Assembly: GCA_037043455.1 (NCBI GenBank) | Contig: JAWPHD010010295.1 | Coordinates: 31,114 to 95,113, forward strand | DNA length: 64,000 nucleotides | Direction: 5' to 3' | DNA from: Cyrtodaria siliqua | Lineage: Eukaryota > Mollusca > Bivalvia > Adapedonta > Hiatellidae | Shown: piece after piece, positions 35,765 to 46,831 of the stretch | Layout: every line of letters starts with the position of its first letter | How positions within the stretch are numbered: the first letter of the stretch is position 1 | Position numbers and translations under genes: made by a program | Notes under the pieces: generated by a model | Told to the model about the DNA's origin: nothing | Databases searched by the model: none | The model's input: only the letters and a program-made list of their open reading frames with translations

Positions 35765-37266
35765 TATTTCTGTGTTGCTTTTATCAGTTCTTATACATGT
35801 ATGTTGCAACCCTCCACGCTCCCCCGAACGCCCCCCCCCCCCCCCCCCCCCCACTGTCTCTCACCCCATCATCCCACCCACCACGCCCCACACTTGATTT
35901 TTTATTTTTTTTTTTACATATTTCTTTGTTGTTTTAGTCAATTCTTACACACATAAACCTCCACAAACCCCCAACTGATTCCCGCTTCTCACCCCATCAC
36001 CCCCACCCCAACCCCGCCCCAGACTTGAAACTTTTTTTTTTACATATTTCTTTGTTGTTTTAGTCAATTTTTACACATATATGTTGCCCCATCCACGCTA
36101 AAAATAGAGTTTTAAAATACAAGTTTGTAGCGACTACTTCTTGAAAACTATAAGTGATATTGATATGGGACTTTTTCTAAAATGATCAGCATGACATGAT
36201 GTAGATCTTGTCAAAAATCGTTATGATTCAACGTTAAACATGGCTGCCAGCGGCCATCTTTGTTTACATAGAGTTATATAGTAAAAACTTATAGCGACTA
36301 CTCCTCTGAAACTACTTGGCGGATTGTCATGAAACTGTACAGGAATGTTGCTCTTGATGTCTAATTGATCCTAGCAAAATTTCAGATCTGCCAGAAATTC
36401 AAGATGGCCGTCACAGCTAAAAATAGATTTTTAAAAAATAAGTTTGTAGCGACTACTTCTTGAAAACTATATGTGATATTGATATGGGACTTTTTCTTAA
36501 ATGATCAGTATGACATGATGTTGGTCCTTGTCGAAAATCGTTTTGATTTGACGTTAAACATGGCTGCCAGCGGCCATCTTTGTTTACATAGAGTTGTATA
36601 ATGAAAACTTGTAGAGACTACTCCTCTGAAACTACTTGACGGATTTTCATGAAACTACACAGGAATGTTGCTCTTAATGTCTAATTGATCCTAGCAAAGT
36701 TTCAGTTCGGCTGGAAATTCATGATGGCCGCCACGGTTAAAAATAGATTTTCAAAAAACAAGTCTGTAGCGACTACTTCCTGAAATCAAAATCAGTCAGT
36801 AGAGCTTCAAGGTCATTGACCTCTTGTTTTACATATTTCTTTGTTGTTTTAGTCAATTCTTACACTTGTTGCCCTCCCCACCCCACACCTCTACCCCATC
36901 CCACTCAAACTCGATTTTTAAAAAAAATAAAAATTCTTCATATTTTTGTGTTGTTTTGGTGAATTATTACATAGCTTCTTACACATATATGTTGCTCTCA
37001 CCACCCCCACTCCCCCCACCATCCACCCCCGCCTCTCTCCCACCCCCACCCCGCACCCCACTCAAAACTCATTTTTTTTTTTTTTTATATTTTTTTTACA
37101 TATTTCTGTGTAGTTTTGGTCAATTCTTACACATAGTTATGTTGTGCTCCCAACCCCACCCCACATTGTTGTAGCCTTGTTTTCTGATGGTATATACTAG
37201 CTATAAATTTATTATTCTTCGAAAAATCGAATAGTCGAGCTGCGCTGTTCTCCGACAGCTCTTGTT
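34532..37266 (+). mobile_element. Family D element 1, with nested family A units
   Basis: 5' end TTTTTAGCTCGACTATTCGA with a hairpin-like partner AAGAATAAGAGAGCTTATG, then CGGCGTCGGCGTC. The 3' end carries TCGAATAGTCGAGCT, the exact 15-bp inverse complement of the 5' AGCTCGACTATTCGA, then a hairpin GAGCTG/CAGCTC and the end CTCTTGTT. The body has about three units with GGGCTCCCATGGAACCC (34620-35170), then T/C-tract units from 35280. Family A units occupy 36100-36827. It sits in the leader intron of the pogo element. Confidence 0.8.
36100..36827 (+). repeat. Family A units nested in D element 1
   Basis: Two GTAGCGACTAC-type units end with GTAGAGCTTCAAGGTCATTG and CTCTTGTT. The 5' hairpin end of family A is missing. 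Family D sequence resumes directly with TTACATATTTCTTTG. Confidence 0.75.
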
Positions 37267-37561
37267 AAGCTATGACGTCACACAGCTGAGGTAGAGAGGT
37301 GTTCGGAATAAGATGCCAAATTATGACCACTGTTTCTAATTCGGTACAAATATAAGATTTTGACATATTATATTTTGATGTCAGTTTAACTTAAACTATA
37401 TTTACAAATGTATGTAATGTAATGTATAAAGTATAAACAGATGAATGTGTATACTTTCAGATGTCATTTTAAACAGTATTTTTTACAGATTTAAATCTAA
37501 ATAAACTCTAAAACGAAAAGCACTTTCAAGTTTTAAAAGAAATATTTTTAATGTTTCAGCC

Positions 37562-40500
37562 ATGAGCCGTCCAGTAGGTGCAACATCTAAAAGGCGTCAG
37601 TATGACACTGCCATGGTTGACCATGCTGCAAATCTGGTCAAAGCAAAAGCAATATCTCTTTGCCAAGCCGCAAAAACGTACAAAATCCCCAAATCAACAC
37701 TACACAACAGAATTTCTAATCGATACGCATCTACAAACATAGGTGCTAAACCTGTGCTGTCTTCTGCTGAGGAAACACGCATTGTTGATTGGGCCCTTCA
37801 CCTAAGCAGAATAGCTAGGATACAGCCGAACGAAACAAGAATTAGCTAACACTGTTAAAAAAATCTTAGATGCAGATGGCCGTCTTACTCCTTTTAAAAA
37901 CAATCTCCCAGGCAGGCAATGGTTCAAACTTTTCTTTGAACGGCACCCAGAACTTACTGTAAGGACCACCATTTAGATCGGCAAGGAAAGAGCTCTTATC
38001 AATAAAGAAAAGATTTCAAAGTGGTTTCAAGATTTTGAAACATACATTAAAACTGAAGTTGGAGACCCTGAGCTGTTGAATGATCCTACAAGAATTTACA
38101 ACGCCGACGAGAGTGGTTTTTAGCTCGACTGATCAGAGATCAGCAGAGCTTATGCCGTGGTGCGGCGTCCGTCCGTCCGTCTGTCCGTAAACTTTTATTT
38201 GTAGCGACAACTCCTCTGAAACTACTGGATGGATATTCATGAAACTTTACGGAAATGTTCCCCATAAAGTCTAGTTGATCCTAGCAAAAATTCATGTTGA
38301 TGTGAAATCCAAGATGGCCGCCAAAGCTAAAAATAGAGTTTTAAAATACAAGTTTGTAGCGACTTCTTCTTGAAAACTATAAGTGATATTGATATGGGAC
38401 TTTTTCTATAATGATCAGCATGACATGATGTTGATCCTTGTCAAAAATCGTTTTGATTCAACGTTAAACATGGCTGTTTGTTTACATAGAGTTATATAGT
38501 AAAATCTTGTAGCGACTAATCCTCTGAAACTACTTGGCGGATTGTCATAAAACTTTACAGGAATGTTGCTCTTGATGTCTAATTGATCCTAGCAAAATTT
38601 CAGGTCGGCCGGAAATTCAAGATGGCCGTCACAGCTAAAAATAGATTTTTAAAAAATAAGTTTGTAGCGACTACTTCTTGAAAACTATAAGTGATATTGA
38701 TATGGGACTTTTCTAAAATGATCAGTATGACATGATGTTGATCCTTGTGGAAAATTATTTTGATTCAACGTTAAACATGGCTGACAGCGGCCATCTTTGT
38801 TTACATAGAGTTATATAATGAAAACTTGTAGCGACTACTCCTCTGAAACTACTTGACGGATTTTCATGAAACATCACAGGAATGTTGCTCTTAATGTCTA
38901 ATTGATCCTAGCAATATTTCAGGTCGGCCGGAAATTCAAGATGGCCGCCACGGTTAAAAATAGATTTTCAAAAAACAAGTCTGTAGCGACTACTTCCTGA
39001 AATCAAAATCAATCAGTAGAGCTTCAAGGTCATTGACCTCTTGTTCTTTGTGCCAGACTAAGGGGGCCAAGGTTATTGGTTCGAAAGGGGCACCTGTAGT
39101 TTACCATTATGGTAACTCTGATAAAACACAGATGACCATTATGGCTGCAGCAAGTGCCGCGGGTCATTATATTTAACCAATGATTATATTCCCTGGTCAG
39201 CGTTTTAGTTACGATCCATTGGAAGGTTTCGAAGAGGCGGCATTAGGAAGGTCAGAAACTGGTTGGATGGATGCTGAGGTTTTTAATTGTTGGTTGAAAA
39301 ATATTTTTATCCCTGGCGTAGAGGCAAGAAATGTGAAAAAGCCCGTTTTACTCCTCATCGACGGCCATACGACTCATATCACAATGGAAGCATCGGACAC
39401 TTGTGTTGCTCATGGCATAGAAATGTATTGCCTACTTGAACACTCCTCTCATGTTAAGCAGCCGCTTGATTTGAGGCTTTTTAGCTCACTTAAACAATCG
39501 TGGCGTCAAGCAGTTGGGGACTGGCAAACTCTAAATGTTGGTGAATTTGTAACAAAGAGAACATTTGCGAGAGTATTTAGAGATGCCTGGCTAAAGAGTA
39601 CAACTGTAGAAGCTGCCGTTAAAGGCTTTCTTGAATCGGGACTCTTTCCTCTAAACCCAGTGAGAGTAACAGATTCAATCAAAATTGAACCTAGCAAATT
39701 GTTTCAATGCGGTAGCACGTCAACCAAACTTGTCTCTGCCATCTCAACTCCTCCTACATCGAATGCCGTGGCAATACCTGCCTCTAATGATGTTATACCC
39801 TCTGTCAGTGATGCCGGGATACCACCTGCCAATGATGCCGTGATGCCTGCTGCCAGTGATGCCGATATACCCTCTGACAATGATGCCGTGATACACGCTG
39901 CCAATGATGCCATGGTACCCACTGTCTATGATGCCGTGATACCCTCTGCCAATGATGCCGTGATACCCTCTGCCACCGATTCCTTGATGTCCCCTGCCAA
40001 TGATGTCATGATACATCCTGCCACCAATGTCGTGATACCCCCTGATTCTGATGTTGTAGCACCGCCTAACTCTTATGCCATTATACCGTCTACCTCTGGC
40101 ACAATGATACAGTCTGGCTCTGATGCTGTGACACCGTCTGCCTCTGACATCGTGAAACCGTCCGTAATGGTACCAGTTCTCTCACCTGCCTCCATCGTTC
40201 AGTCTGGGGATGCTTCTACTTTTAGCAGATATCTACAAATTCCAACACCGAAGTCGTTTGTTGCCGAGAAAAAAGCTCGCAGAGTCATTATGCCCAAAGC
40301 AATAACTGGATTGAAATATAGACAATTATTAAGAGAAAACATTGAGAAGAAGGAAAATGAACTTAAAGAAAAACAACAACGGAAGGAAGAGAGGTTACAG
40401 AAAAGAGTTCTAAAGGCCAAAGAATTGCAAACGAAACGCGCTGAGTTTGCAAAGAAACGTGAGCAGGGAGAGGCAGAGAAACAGTGTAGAGCCGAGCAGA

Positions 40501-40718
40501 AACGAAAACAAATGGAAGAAAAGATTCTGAAAGAAATAGCGATGTCAGATTCTGATGATAACATGCAAATCGATGCTAATAAGTGCTATGCTTGTGAGAA
40601 GGAGTATGATGACTTCATACAATGTACTAACTGTTTCAGGCGGTTCCACATTGCTTGTGTAGCAACAGAGTTGGTATGTGGACTAGAAGAGTTAACTTTC
40701 GAGTGCAAGTATTGTTGA
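37562..40718 (+). pseudogene. Pogo/Tigger-like DDE transposase with C-terminal PHD-like finger, broken
   Basis: Transposase of a Tc1/mariner-superfamily pogo element; it would cut and paste its own DNA in the nucleus. An N-terminal psq/CENP-B-type helix-turn-helix (residues about 12-55, core AISLCQAAKTYKIPKSTLHN) starts at ATG 37562. The DDE_1 catalytic domain shows YNADESGF, LLIDGHTTHI and KQPLDLRLF, carrying the three catalytic aspartates. Then come a 10-residue repeat tract (39775-40180), a Lys/Glu-rich coiled coil (about 40270-40540) and a C4HC3 PHD-like finger (CYAC, CTNC, FHIAC, ECKYC) up to the stop at 40718. Breaks are a frameshift near 37840, an in-frame TAG at 37974-37976, a 924-bp family A insertion at 38122-39045 just after the first Asp motif, and a TAA at 39174-39176. 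The part after 39177 is a clean 512-codon frame. It is inactive as it stands. Confidence 0.88.
38122..39045 (+). mobile_element. Family A element inserted in the transposase gene
   Basis: The element starts AGCTCGACTGATCAGAGATC, a hairpin, then CCGTCCGTCCGTC and about 2.5 tandem units with GTAGCGACTAC. It ends CAGTAGAGCTTCAAGGTC and a short hairpin before CTCTTGTT. Removing exactly 924 bp restores the coding phrase GGT TTT TCT TTG TGC of the transposase, so both ends are defined to within the T-run. No target duplication longer than one or two T is needed, consistent with insertion between T and T. Confidence 0.82.
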
Positions 40719-41081
40719 CTTGAAGATAGACACGTATGCATGTTCATAACATTTTAGTGAAAGTTAAAAAAGGTTGTTAAATATGAATTTCAAATATGAT
40801 TACCAGTATATATTTGATCAAAATATTGTCAAATAATTTGTAATTTCTAACATTGCACAGTTAGCAGTATTTTGTTTTTAATTATTTTCATAGCCACTCG
40901 GTTATAGTGACGGTCATTTTTTCCTTCTTGCATTGACCGCAGCACGATATACCTTCAGTATACTATATACTATTTCAATCGCTGAATCTTACCGTATGAA
41001 TTCAATCAATATGCGCCGACCTGGAAAGTATGTTTTATTAAACACTCTTTGATGAATATAGTTTTTTCTATTTAGTTTTGA

Positions 41082-41087
41082 AATAAA
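41082..41087 (+). terminator. Candidate polyadenylation signal of the pogo transposase
   Basis: AATAAA lies about 365 bp after the transposase stop codon and about 390 bp before the right inverted repeat, on the coding strand. Confidence 0.45.
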
Positions 41088-41451
41088 GGAGCAGACTTTT
41101 TATGCAAATTATAGGCGTATATTGGATTCAATGATTGAAATCGGTCTATATATGTTATATCGGTAAGAACACAAGAACGACTGTCACTACAACTGTCTGT
41201 CAATGAGTATTTCAGTATATTTTTAAAAATCTAAAAATGTTCGGAATTGCAATCACATTCGTTCGGAATTAAAATCTTTGTTCGGAAAGACTGTCACTTG
41301 GGCTCTTGATATGATTTACCTTATCTTCGTATATAATGGATTCCTATAGTTCGTAAATACATTCAAAGATAGCTGATAATTTGTTAAGACCAAGTCAAAG
41401 TATCCGCTAAAAACGGATTCTTTTTCCGAACAGCATAAAATCTTGCTTGAG

Positions 41452-41476
41452 TGGTCGGTAATTGGTGCACCCGCTC
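41452..41476 (-). repeat. Right terminal inverted repeat of the pogo-like element
   Basis: Reverse complement begins GAGCGGGTGCACCAATTACC, mirroring the left end. The sequence is followed by TA and then minisatellite sequence. Confidence 0.8.
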
Positions 41477-41478
41477 TA

Positions 41479-42000
41479 TGTAACCATTGTCTCAGTTGTT
41501 AGTAGCCTGATATGTGATCATTGTCGCATATGTTACTATGGTGAAGTGATTGTGATCATTGTTGCATATGTTACTATGGTGAAGTGATTGTGATATTTGT
41601 CTCATATGTTACTATGGTGAAGTGATTGTGATCATTGTCTCATATGTTACTATGGTTAAGTGATTGTGATATTTGTCTCATATGTTACTATGGTGAAGTG
41701 ATTGTGATCATTGTCTCATATGTTACTATGGTGAAGTGATTGTGATCATTGTCTCATACATTACTATGGTGATATACAAGACCATGGTTACTATGGTGAA
41801 GTGATTGTGATCATTGTCTCATATGTTACTATGGTGAAGTGATTGTGATCATTGTCTCATATGTTACTATGGTGATATGTGACCATATTGTCTCGTACGT
41901 TACTATGATGATATAGAAGACCATTGTCTTATATTTCACTATGGTTTTATGTAACCATTGTCTCATTTGTTACTATGACTTTATTTACCCTAATTGGACA
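41479..42000 (+). repeat. 38-bp minisatellite
   Basis: About 12 copies of a unit containing GTTACTATGGTGAAGTGATT and TGTGATCATTGTCTCATAT. Its left end is interrupted by the pogo element. The unit is clearly related to the 32-bp unit at 31641-32655. Confidence 0.85.
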
Positions 42001-42026
42001 AAATACAATACATATGACTATGATAT

Positions 42027-45000
42027 TGTAACGCGCTGGTGGTTCAAGTGGTAGCGTACCAGCACATTGTCGCCATAGCCTCGTTAAAGTGTTAAATAAA
42101 ATGGACTCCGATAGTATACTTGTAAATAAACAAAACGCTATAAAAAAAACTATTTCATATTAAAATAACAAGGAAGATAAATAATTGAACTACTCGTGTG
42201 AACGTTTCCTTCTTTTAATACTCTCTTTAGGAATGGCTAAAATATCAATATCATTAACAAGTTAATATAATATATAACGAATGTAACAATTCTTGACTAG
42301 GTATAATACTCAACAGATTATGAATAGTGAATCTAGTAGATCTTATCAAATGACTTAGAATAAAGAGTAATATTCAAAGTGTCCCTTTAATTACTTCAAA
42401 CTATGATAAATAAAAGATGCTCTCTTTAAAACAGACTAAGTGTCTTTGAGTACTTATTATTATAAACAAGTTCTAAATAAATGCTCCGTATCAGTAGATA
42501 TTAGATAAACAAATTACCAATGAGTAAATGAATCAATGATGATGGAAATTCAATGGAGGTCGGAGTCCTTGAGCGCAGTTGACCTTTCCTTATATACAAA
42601 ACATCCCTAAAACTGTGTGCCGCACAAGAATTGCATGTGCGAAGAACGCCGCACAAGCATTGCATAACGAAATACATAATAAACCGCGCAACGTCAAAGT
42701 CGCACAAAACCGCACAATGAAATACGTGCGCTCTTCCTACTAGCCTAACTAAGACTGCAATTACAACGTATTCTACTATTAAACTATAGTAAACAATAAA
42801 CAATATTAATAAATGAATGATTTTTAGCTCGACTATTCGAAGAATAAGAGAGCTTATGTAATCACCCCGGGGTCGGCGTCGGCGTCCCACATCAAGGTTT
42901 GCGTGTAAGCTGTGTTTACAAGTCTATATCCCTTACATTTCTTATCCTACCACAACCAAATTTGTTCATGGGCTTCCTTGTAGCATTATCTTAAGGGTTG
43001 CGTAAGCAGTTTAGGTTCCTGTAACCCATGGGCTCCCATGGAACCCAAATTATGATGTGCCCCATTTCACATCAAATTTTGCGTGTAAGCTGTGTTTACA
43101 AGTCTATATCTCTTACAATTCTTACCCTCGCACAACCAAATTTGGCCATTAGCTTCCTTATAGCTTTATCATAAGGGCTGCTGAAGTAATTTTGGTTCCT
43201 GTAACCCCTGGGCTCCCATGGAACCCAAATCCCTTAAAATATGTCTGTTTCACATCAAATTTTGCGTGTAAGCTGTGTTTACAGGTCTATATCTTTTACA
43301 TTTTTTGTCCTAGCTGAACTAAATTTTGGAATTGGTTTCCTTATAGTATGATGTAAAGAGGGTTGGATAAGTAATTTTGTCTTCTGCAAATTCTGGGCTC
43401 CCATGGAACCCAAATTGTGATGGCCCATAAAATGTGCAATAAAGGCAGATCTAGATCCCCCCCCACCCCCACTGCCTCTCACCCCATGACCCCACCCTCC
43501 ACGCCCCACACTTGAATTTTTATTTGTTTTTAAAAATATTTTTGTGTTGTTTTAGTCAGTTCTTACACATATATGTTGCAACCCTCCCCGCACTCCCCCC
43601 CCACCCCGCCCCCCGCCTCTCACCCCATCACCCCACCCACCACGCCCCACACTTGAATTTTTTTACTTTTTATTTTTACATATTTCTTCGTTGTTTTAGT
43701 CAATTCTTTCACACATATGTTGCCCCCCTCCCCCCCCCCCCCCACCTCCAAACCCCCAACGCACTCCCACCTCTCACCCCATCACGCCCAGGACTTGAAA
43801 CTTTTACATATTTCTTTGTTGTTTTAGTCAATTTTTACACATATATGTTGCCCCCCCCCCACCCCCCCCTCCCCAACCCACTCCTGCCTCTCACCCCCGC
43901 TCCATCCCACCCACCCCACCCCGCTCCACCCCACCCCACCCCACTTGAAACTATTATAATTTTCTTTTTACATATTTCTGTGTTGCTTTTGTCAATTCTT
44001 ACACATATATGTTGCAACCCCCCTCCCTCCCCCCCCACCCTCTCACCCCATCACCCCCCCCCCCCCCCCCCTTCCCGCCCCACACTTGGAACTTTTTTTT
44101 TCTTTCATATTTGTTGTTTTAGTCAATTCTTACACACATATGTTGCCCCCTCCCCCCCAACCCACTCCTGCCTCTCACCCCCACTCCACCCCACCCCACC
44201 CCACTTGAAACTATTATAATTTTCTTTTAACATATTTCTGTGTTGCTTTTGCCAATTCTTACACATATATGTTGCAACCCCCCTCCCTCCCCCCACCCCT
44301 CTCACCACCACCCCGCCCCAAGCTTGGAACTTTTTTTTTTCATATTTGTTGTTTTAGTCAATTCTTACACACATATGTTGCCCCCCTTTTTTACATATTT
44401 CTGTGTTGTTTTTGTCAATTCTTACACATACATGTTGCCCCCTCCCCCCTGCCCCTGCCCCCCCCCCCCCTCCAAACACCATCCCCACCTTCCACCCCGC
44501 TCCCCTTTATTTGTTTTTTTACATATTTCTTTGTTGTTTTAGTCAATTCTTACACATGTTGCCCTCCCCACCCCACGCCTCTACCCCATCCCCACTCAAA
44601 CTCGATTTTTTTTCTTCATATTTTTGTGTTGTTTTGGTGAACAATTACATAGCTTCTTACACATATATGTTGCCCTCACCACCCCCACTCCCCCCTCATC
44701 CCCCCCCCCCCCCCACCACACCACACTAGATATTTTTTTTTTTTTTACCTATTTCTTTGTTGTTTTAGTCAATTCTTACATATATATGTTGCACCCTCCC
44801 CCCCCCCCCCCCATCCCCAACTCACTCCCACCTCTCCCCCCGCTCTCCCCCCCACCCCACCCCCACTTGAAACTGTTTTTTTTGTGTGTTTTTTACATAT
44901 TTCTGTGTTGTTTTTGTCAATTCTTACACATACATGTTGCCCCCTCCCCCCTGCCCCTGCCCCCCCCCCCCCAACACCATCCCCGCCTTCCACCCCGCCC

Positions 45001-45680
45001 CCCTTTAATTTTTTTTTTACATATTTCTTTGTTGTTTTAGTCAATTCTTACACATGTTGCCCTCCCCACCCCACGCCTCTACCCCATCCCCACTCAAACT
45101 CGATTTTTTTTTCTTCATATTTTTGTGTTGTTTTGGTGAATAATTACATAGCTTCTTACACATATATGTTGCCCTCACCACCCCCACTCCCCCCACATCC
45201 CCACTCCCCCCACCATCCACCCCCGCCTCTCTCCCACCCCCACCCCGCACCCCACTCAAAACTCGATTTTTTTTGGATTTTTTTTTACATATTTCTGTGT
45301 AGTTTTGGTCAGTTCTTAGACATAGTTATGTTGTGCTCCCAACCCCACCCCACATTGTTGTAGTCTTGTTTTCTGATGGTATATACTAGCTATAAATACA
45401 TTATTCTCCGAAAAATCGAATAGTCGAGCTGCGCTGTTCTCCGACAGCTCTTGTTACATAAAACACTTACATTGGATAAACAATCTGACCTTAAATAAAT
45501 GAGAAATGAGTGCTTCAAAAGTATTCATGACTCGATTTAAACTTTGCGCGCACAGCGTTGCTATAGAAAACAACACATAATGCATCGGACATAAACATCC
45601 AAAATGGTTACCGGAAACATATTCAAAGCAACACGCGATAAGAATAAACAACTAGAATTTGGCTGAATACACGCGTTACA
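42027..45680 (-). mobile_element. Candidate solo LTR, split by D element 2
   Basis: TGTAACGCG at 42027-42035 and CGCGTTACA at 45672-45680 are perfect inverse complements, giving TG...CA ends. Without the D insertion the piece is about 1.02 kb, a normal LTR length. On the minus strand TATATAAGG near 42590 could be a TATA box. No coding region and no clear 4-6 bp target duplication are seen, so a DNA transposon or chance pairing remains possible. On the + strand, bases 42033-42055 also look like the 5' half of a glycine-type tRNA, without a 3' half. Confidence 0.4.
42821..45455 (+). mobile_element. Family D element 2
   Basis: Same ends as D element 1: TTTTTAGCTCGACTATTCGA at 42821, and the inverse complement TCGAATAGTCGAGCT, hairpin and CTCTTGTT ending at 45455. 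The body has three GGGCTCCCATGGAACCC units, then roughly a dozen units made of a T-tract, the linker ACATATTTCTGTGTTG...TCAATTCTTACACATAT and a C-tract. Proline-rich open frames here are translations of C-tracts and are not genes. It splits a candidate LTR. Confidence 0.82.
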
Positions 45681-45914
45681 AAAAGGTAACTTTATAGAAT
45701 CTAGTCTAGATGATAAATTAGACTGAAAGCTTAATCATTATGTTAATAAATTACAAATATCGATCTAAAAGATTGATCTAACCTCAAATCGCGAAAACGA
45801 AAGTAGAATACAGAATAGTGAGGCACTACAATATTATTGTTGGCACAATGGATATTGAACCTGGAAACTTTGAGTATTTTCAAAACTAACCACAGATTTT
45901 AATAACTTTTTCAG

Positions 45915-45987
45915 GATAATAAGGTTCGCTTCCTTGTCTGTACAGATGTGGCTGCTAGAGGGATAGATGTTAGCGGACTCCCATTTG
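45915..45987 (+). CDS. DDX1: DDX1-like DEAD-box RNA helicase, next internal exon (motif V)
   Basis: Exon of 73 bp beginning in phase 0 after ACTTTTTCAG and ending CCATTTG|GTAAGA in phase 1. It reads [20 protein letters not shown] followed by GLPF, with one base of the next codon. TDVAARGID is DEAD-box motif V, which contacts RNA and couples ATP hydrolysis to unwinding. It continues directly from the exon ending at 26297, so the two define one gene on the + strand with an intervening intron of about 19.6 kb. The following exon, expected to carry motif VI (HRIGRxGR type), was not found before the window ends, so the next intron would be at least 18 kb. Confidence 0.87.
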
Positions 45988-46444
45988 GTAAGACATTCTG
46001 TGCTTAATACAGATTTAATTATATCAACTCACAATTGAAAAAATACTATACTAGTGTCCGACTAGTTTTTGGCACATTTATAACTTTTAATAAAACAATA
46101 TTTAAAATCGATGTAGTATTTTCATTGACTACCGCTAACAAAAGTTTAGCCTTTCATACGCACTATACTGTCAAGTTGATATCAGGAAACGCAGCCAATC
46201 ATGTCACTGAAAATAAGTTGTTTGTCACAAACGCGAACAGTTTTTATGCTCCCCTATAAGTTGCTGACATGTACCAAACATCATGCGCTGAAAATGAAAG
46301 GTTTTCAACGTTAAAGCATCCAACTCCCAAAAAAACAATCTATGTAGCAAAACTCTATTAAATAGTTTCACCAAACACACAGGCACTCATCTTTCACATT
46401 TTGGTTTGGAAAACCAGGCTTTTAACGGCACTAGGCGATTCTCT

Positions 46445-46560
46445 CTTGTTGTTATATCTCAGGATTACCATGTCTGATCTTTAACAGCACCTTTTCTCTC
46501 ATCAAGCAGTTACCATACCCGGAAAACTAGGTTAGCGTATATTCTTTTACCAAAATTATT
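46445..46560 (+). repeat. Family K copy
   Basis: TTATATCTCAGGATTACCAT and TCTCTCATCAAGCAGTTACC match the copies near 20330-20590. The intron sequence on either side (45988-46444, 46561-46831) has nothing I recognise. Confidence 0.55.
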
Positions 46561-46831
46561 TTTTGTTTAAACGTCATTTCGAAAAACTTGTGGCAACCAT
46601 GAGAAATTATTATGAAAACATTTATTAAAGAAGAATAACACAGAAACTGTTTAGCACCTGAAAGCGGGTTGGACACCAGTCATATTGGGCTGTAACAGTT
46701 GCCATTGGGGAAAACTCGACTGTCATAAATATAAAAATAAACTTTAATAATCAATATTAACACTAAAAACTTTAAAAAAAATTGATGTGTTGGATGGTCA
46801 GTTTATGCTGTGGTCTTGATCTTGAAACAAA

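Larger units (their letters stand above)
34398..37559 (+). other. Probable 5'UTR intron of the pogo transposase gene
   Basis: A consensus donor GTAAGT at 34398-34403 and an acceptor ATGTTTCAG ending at 37559, two bases before the ATG, suggest a leader intron. The D element at 34532-37266 sits wholly inside it; without D the intron would be about 430 bp. No transcript evidence is available, so this is inference. Confidence 0.5.
34193..41476 (+). mobile_element. Complete pogo/Tigger-like DNA transposon with nested insertions
   Basis: The ends are inverted repeats: GAGCGGGTGTAC at 34193 and its near-complement GTGCACCCGCTC ending at 41476. The first 25 bp match at 21 positions. A TA dinucleotide flanks each side (34191-34192 and 41477-41478), the expected pogo/mariner target duplication. 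Left flank ACTATGGTGA plus TA plus right flank TGTAACCATTGTCTC restores a unit of the minisatellite at 41479-42000, so the target site is identified. Removing the nested D element (2.7 kb) and A element (0.9 kb) leaves about 3.6 kb. The transposase gene lies inside on the + strand. Confidence 0.85.
26298..45914 (+). other. 19.6-kb intron of the DDX1-like gene
   Basis: The donor is GTCAGT at 26298 and the acceptor TTTTTCAG ends at 45914. The intron holds the 41-bp and 32/38-bp minisatellites, two SINEs, F, I, H and D elements, the complete pogo-like transposon, a hAT fragment and a candidate solo LTR. Apart from transposon pieces I see no other coding sequence in it. Confidence 0.75.

Noticed and set aside
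42033..42080. Glycine tRNA gene
   Set aside because: Only a 5'-half resemblance; no B box or 3' acceptor strand, and it lies at the end of a candidate LTR.
35253..45363. Proline-rich and glycine-rich open frames
   Set aside because: Encoded by C-tracts and G-tracts of family D; several overlapping frames are open at once and vary with tract length.
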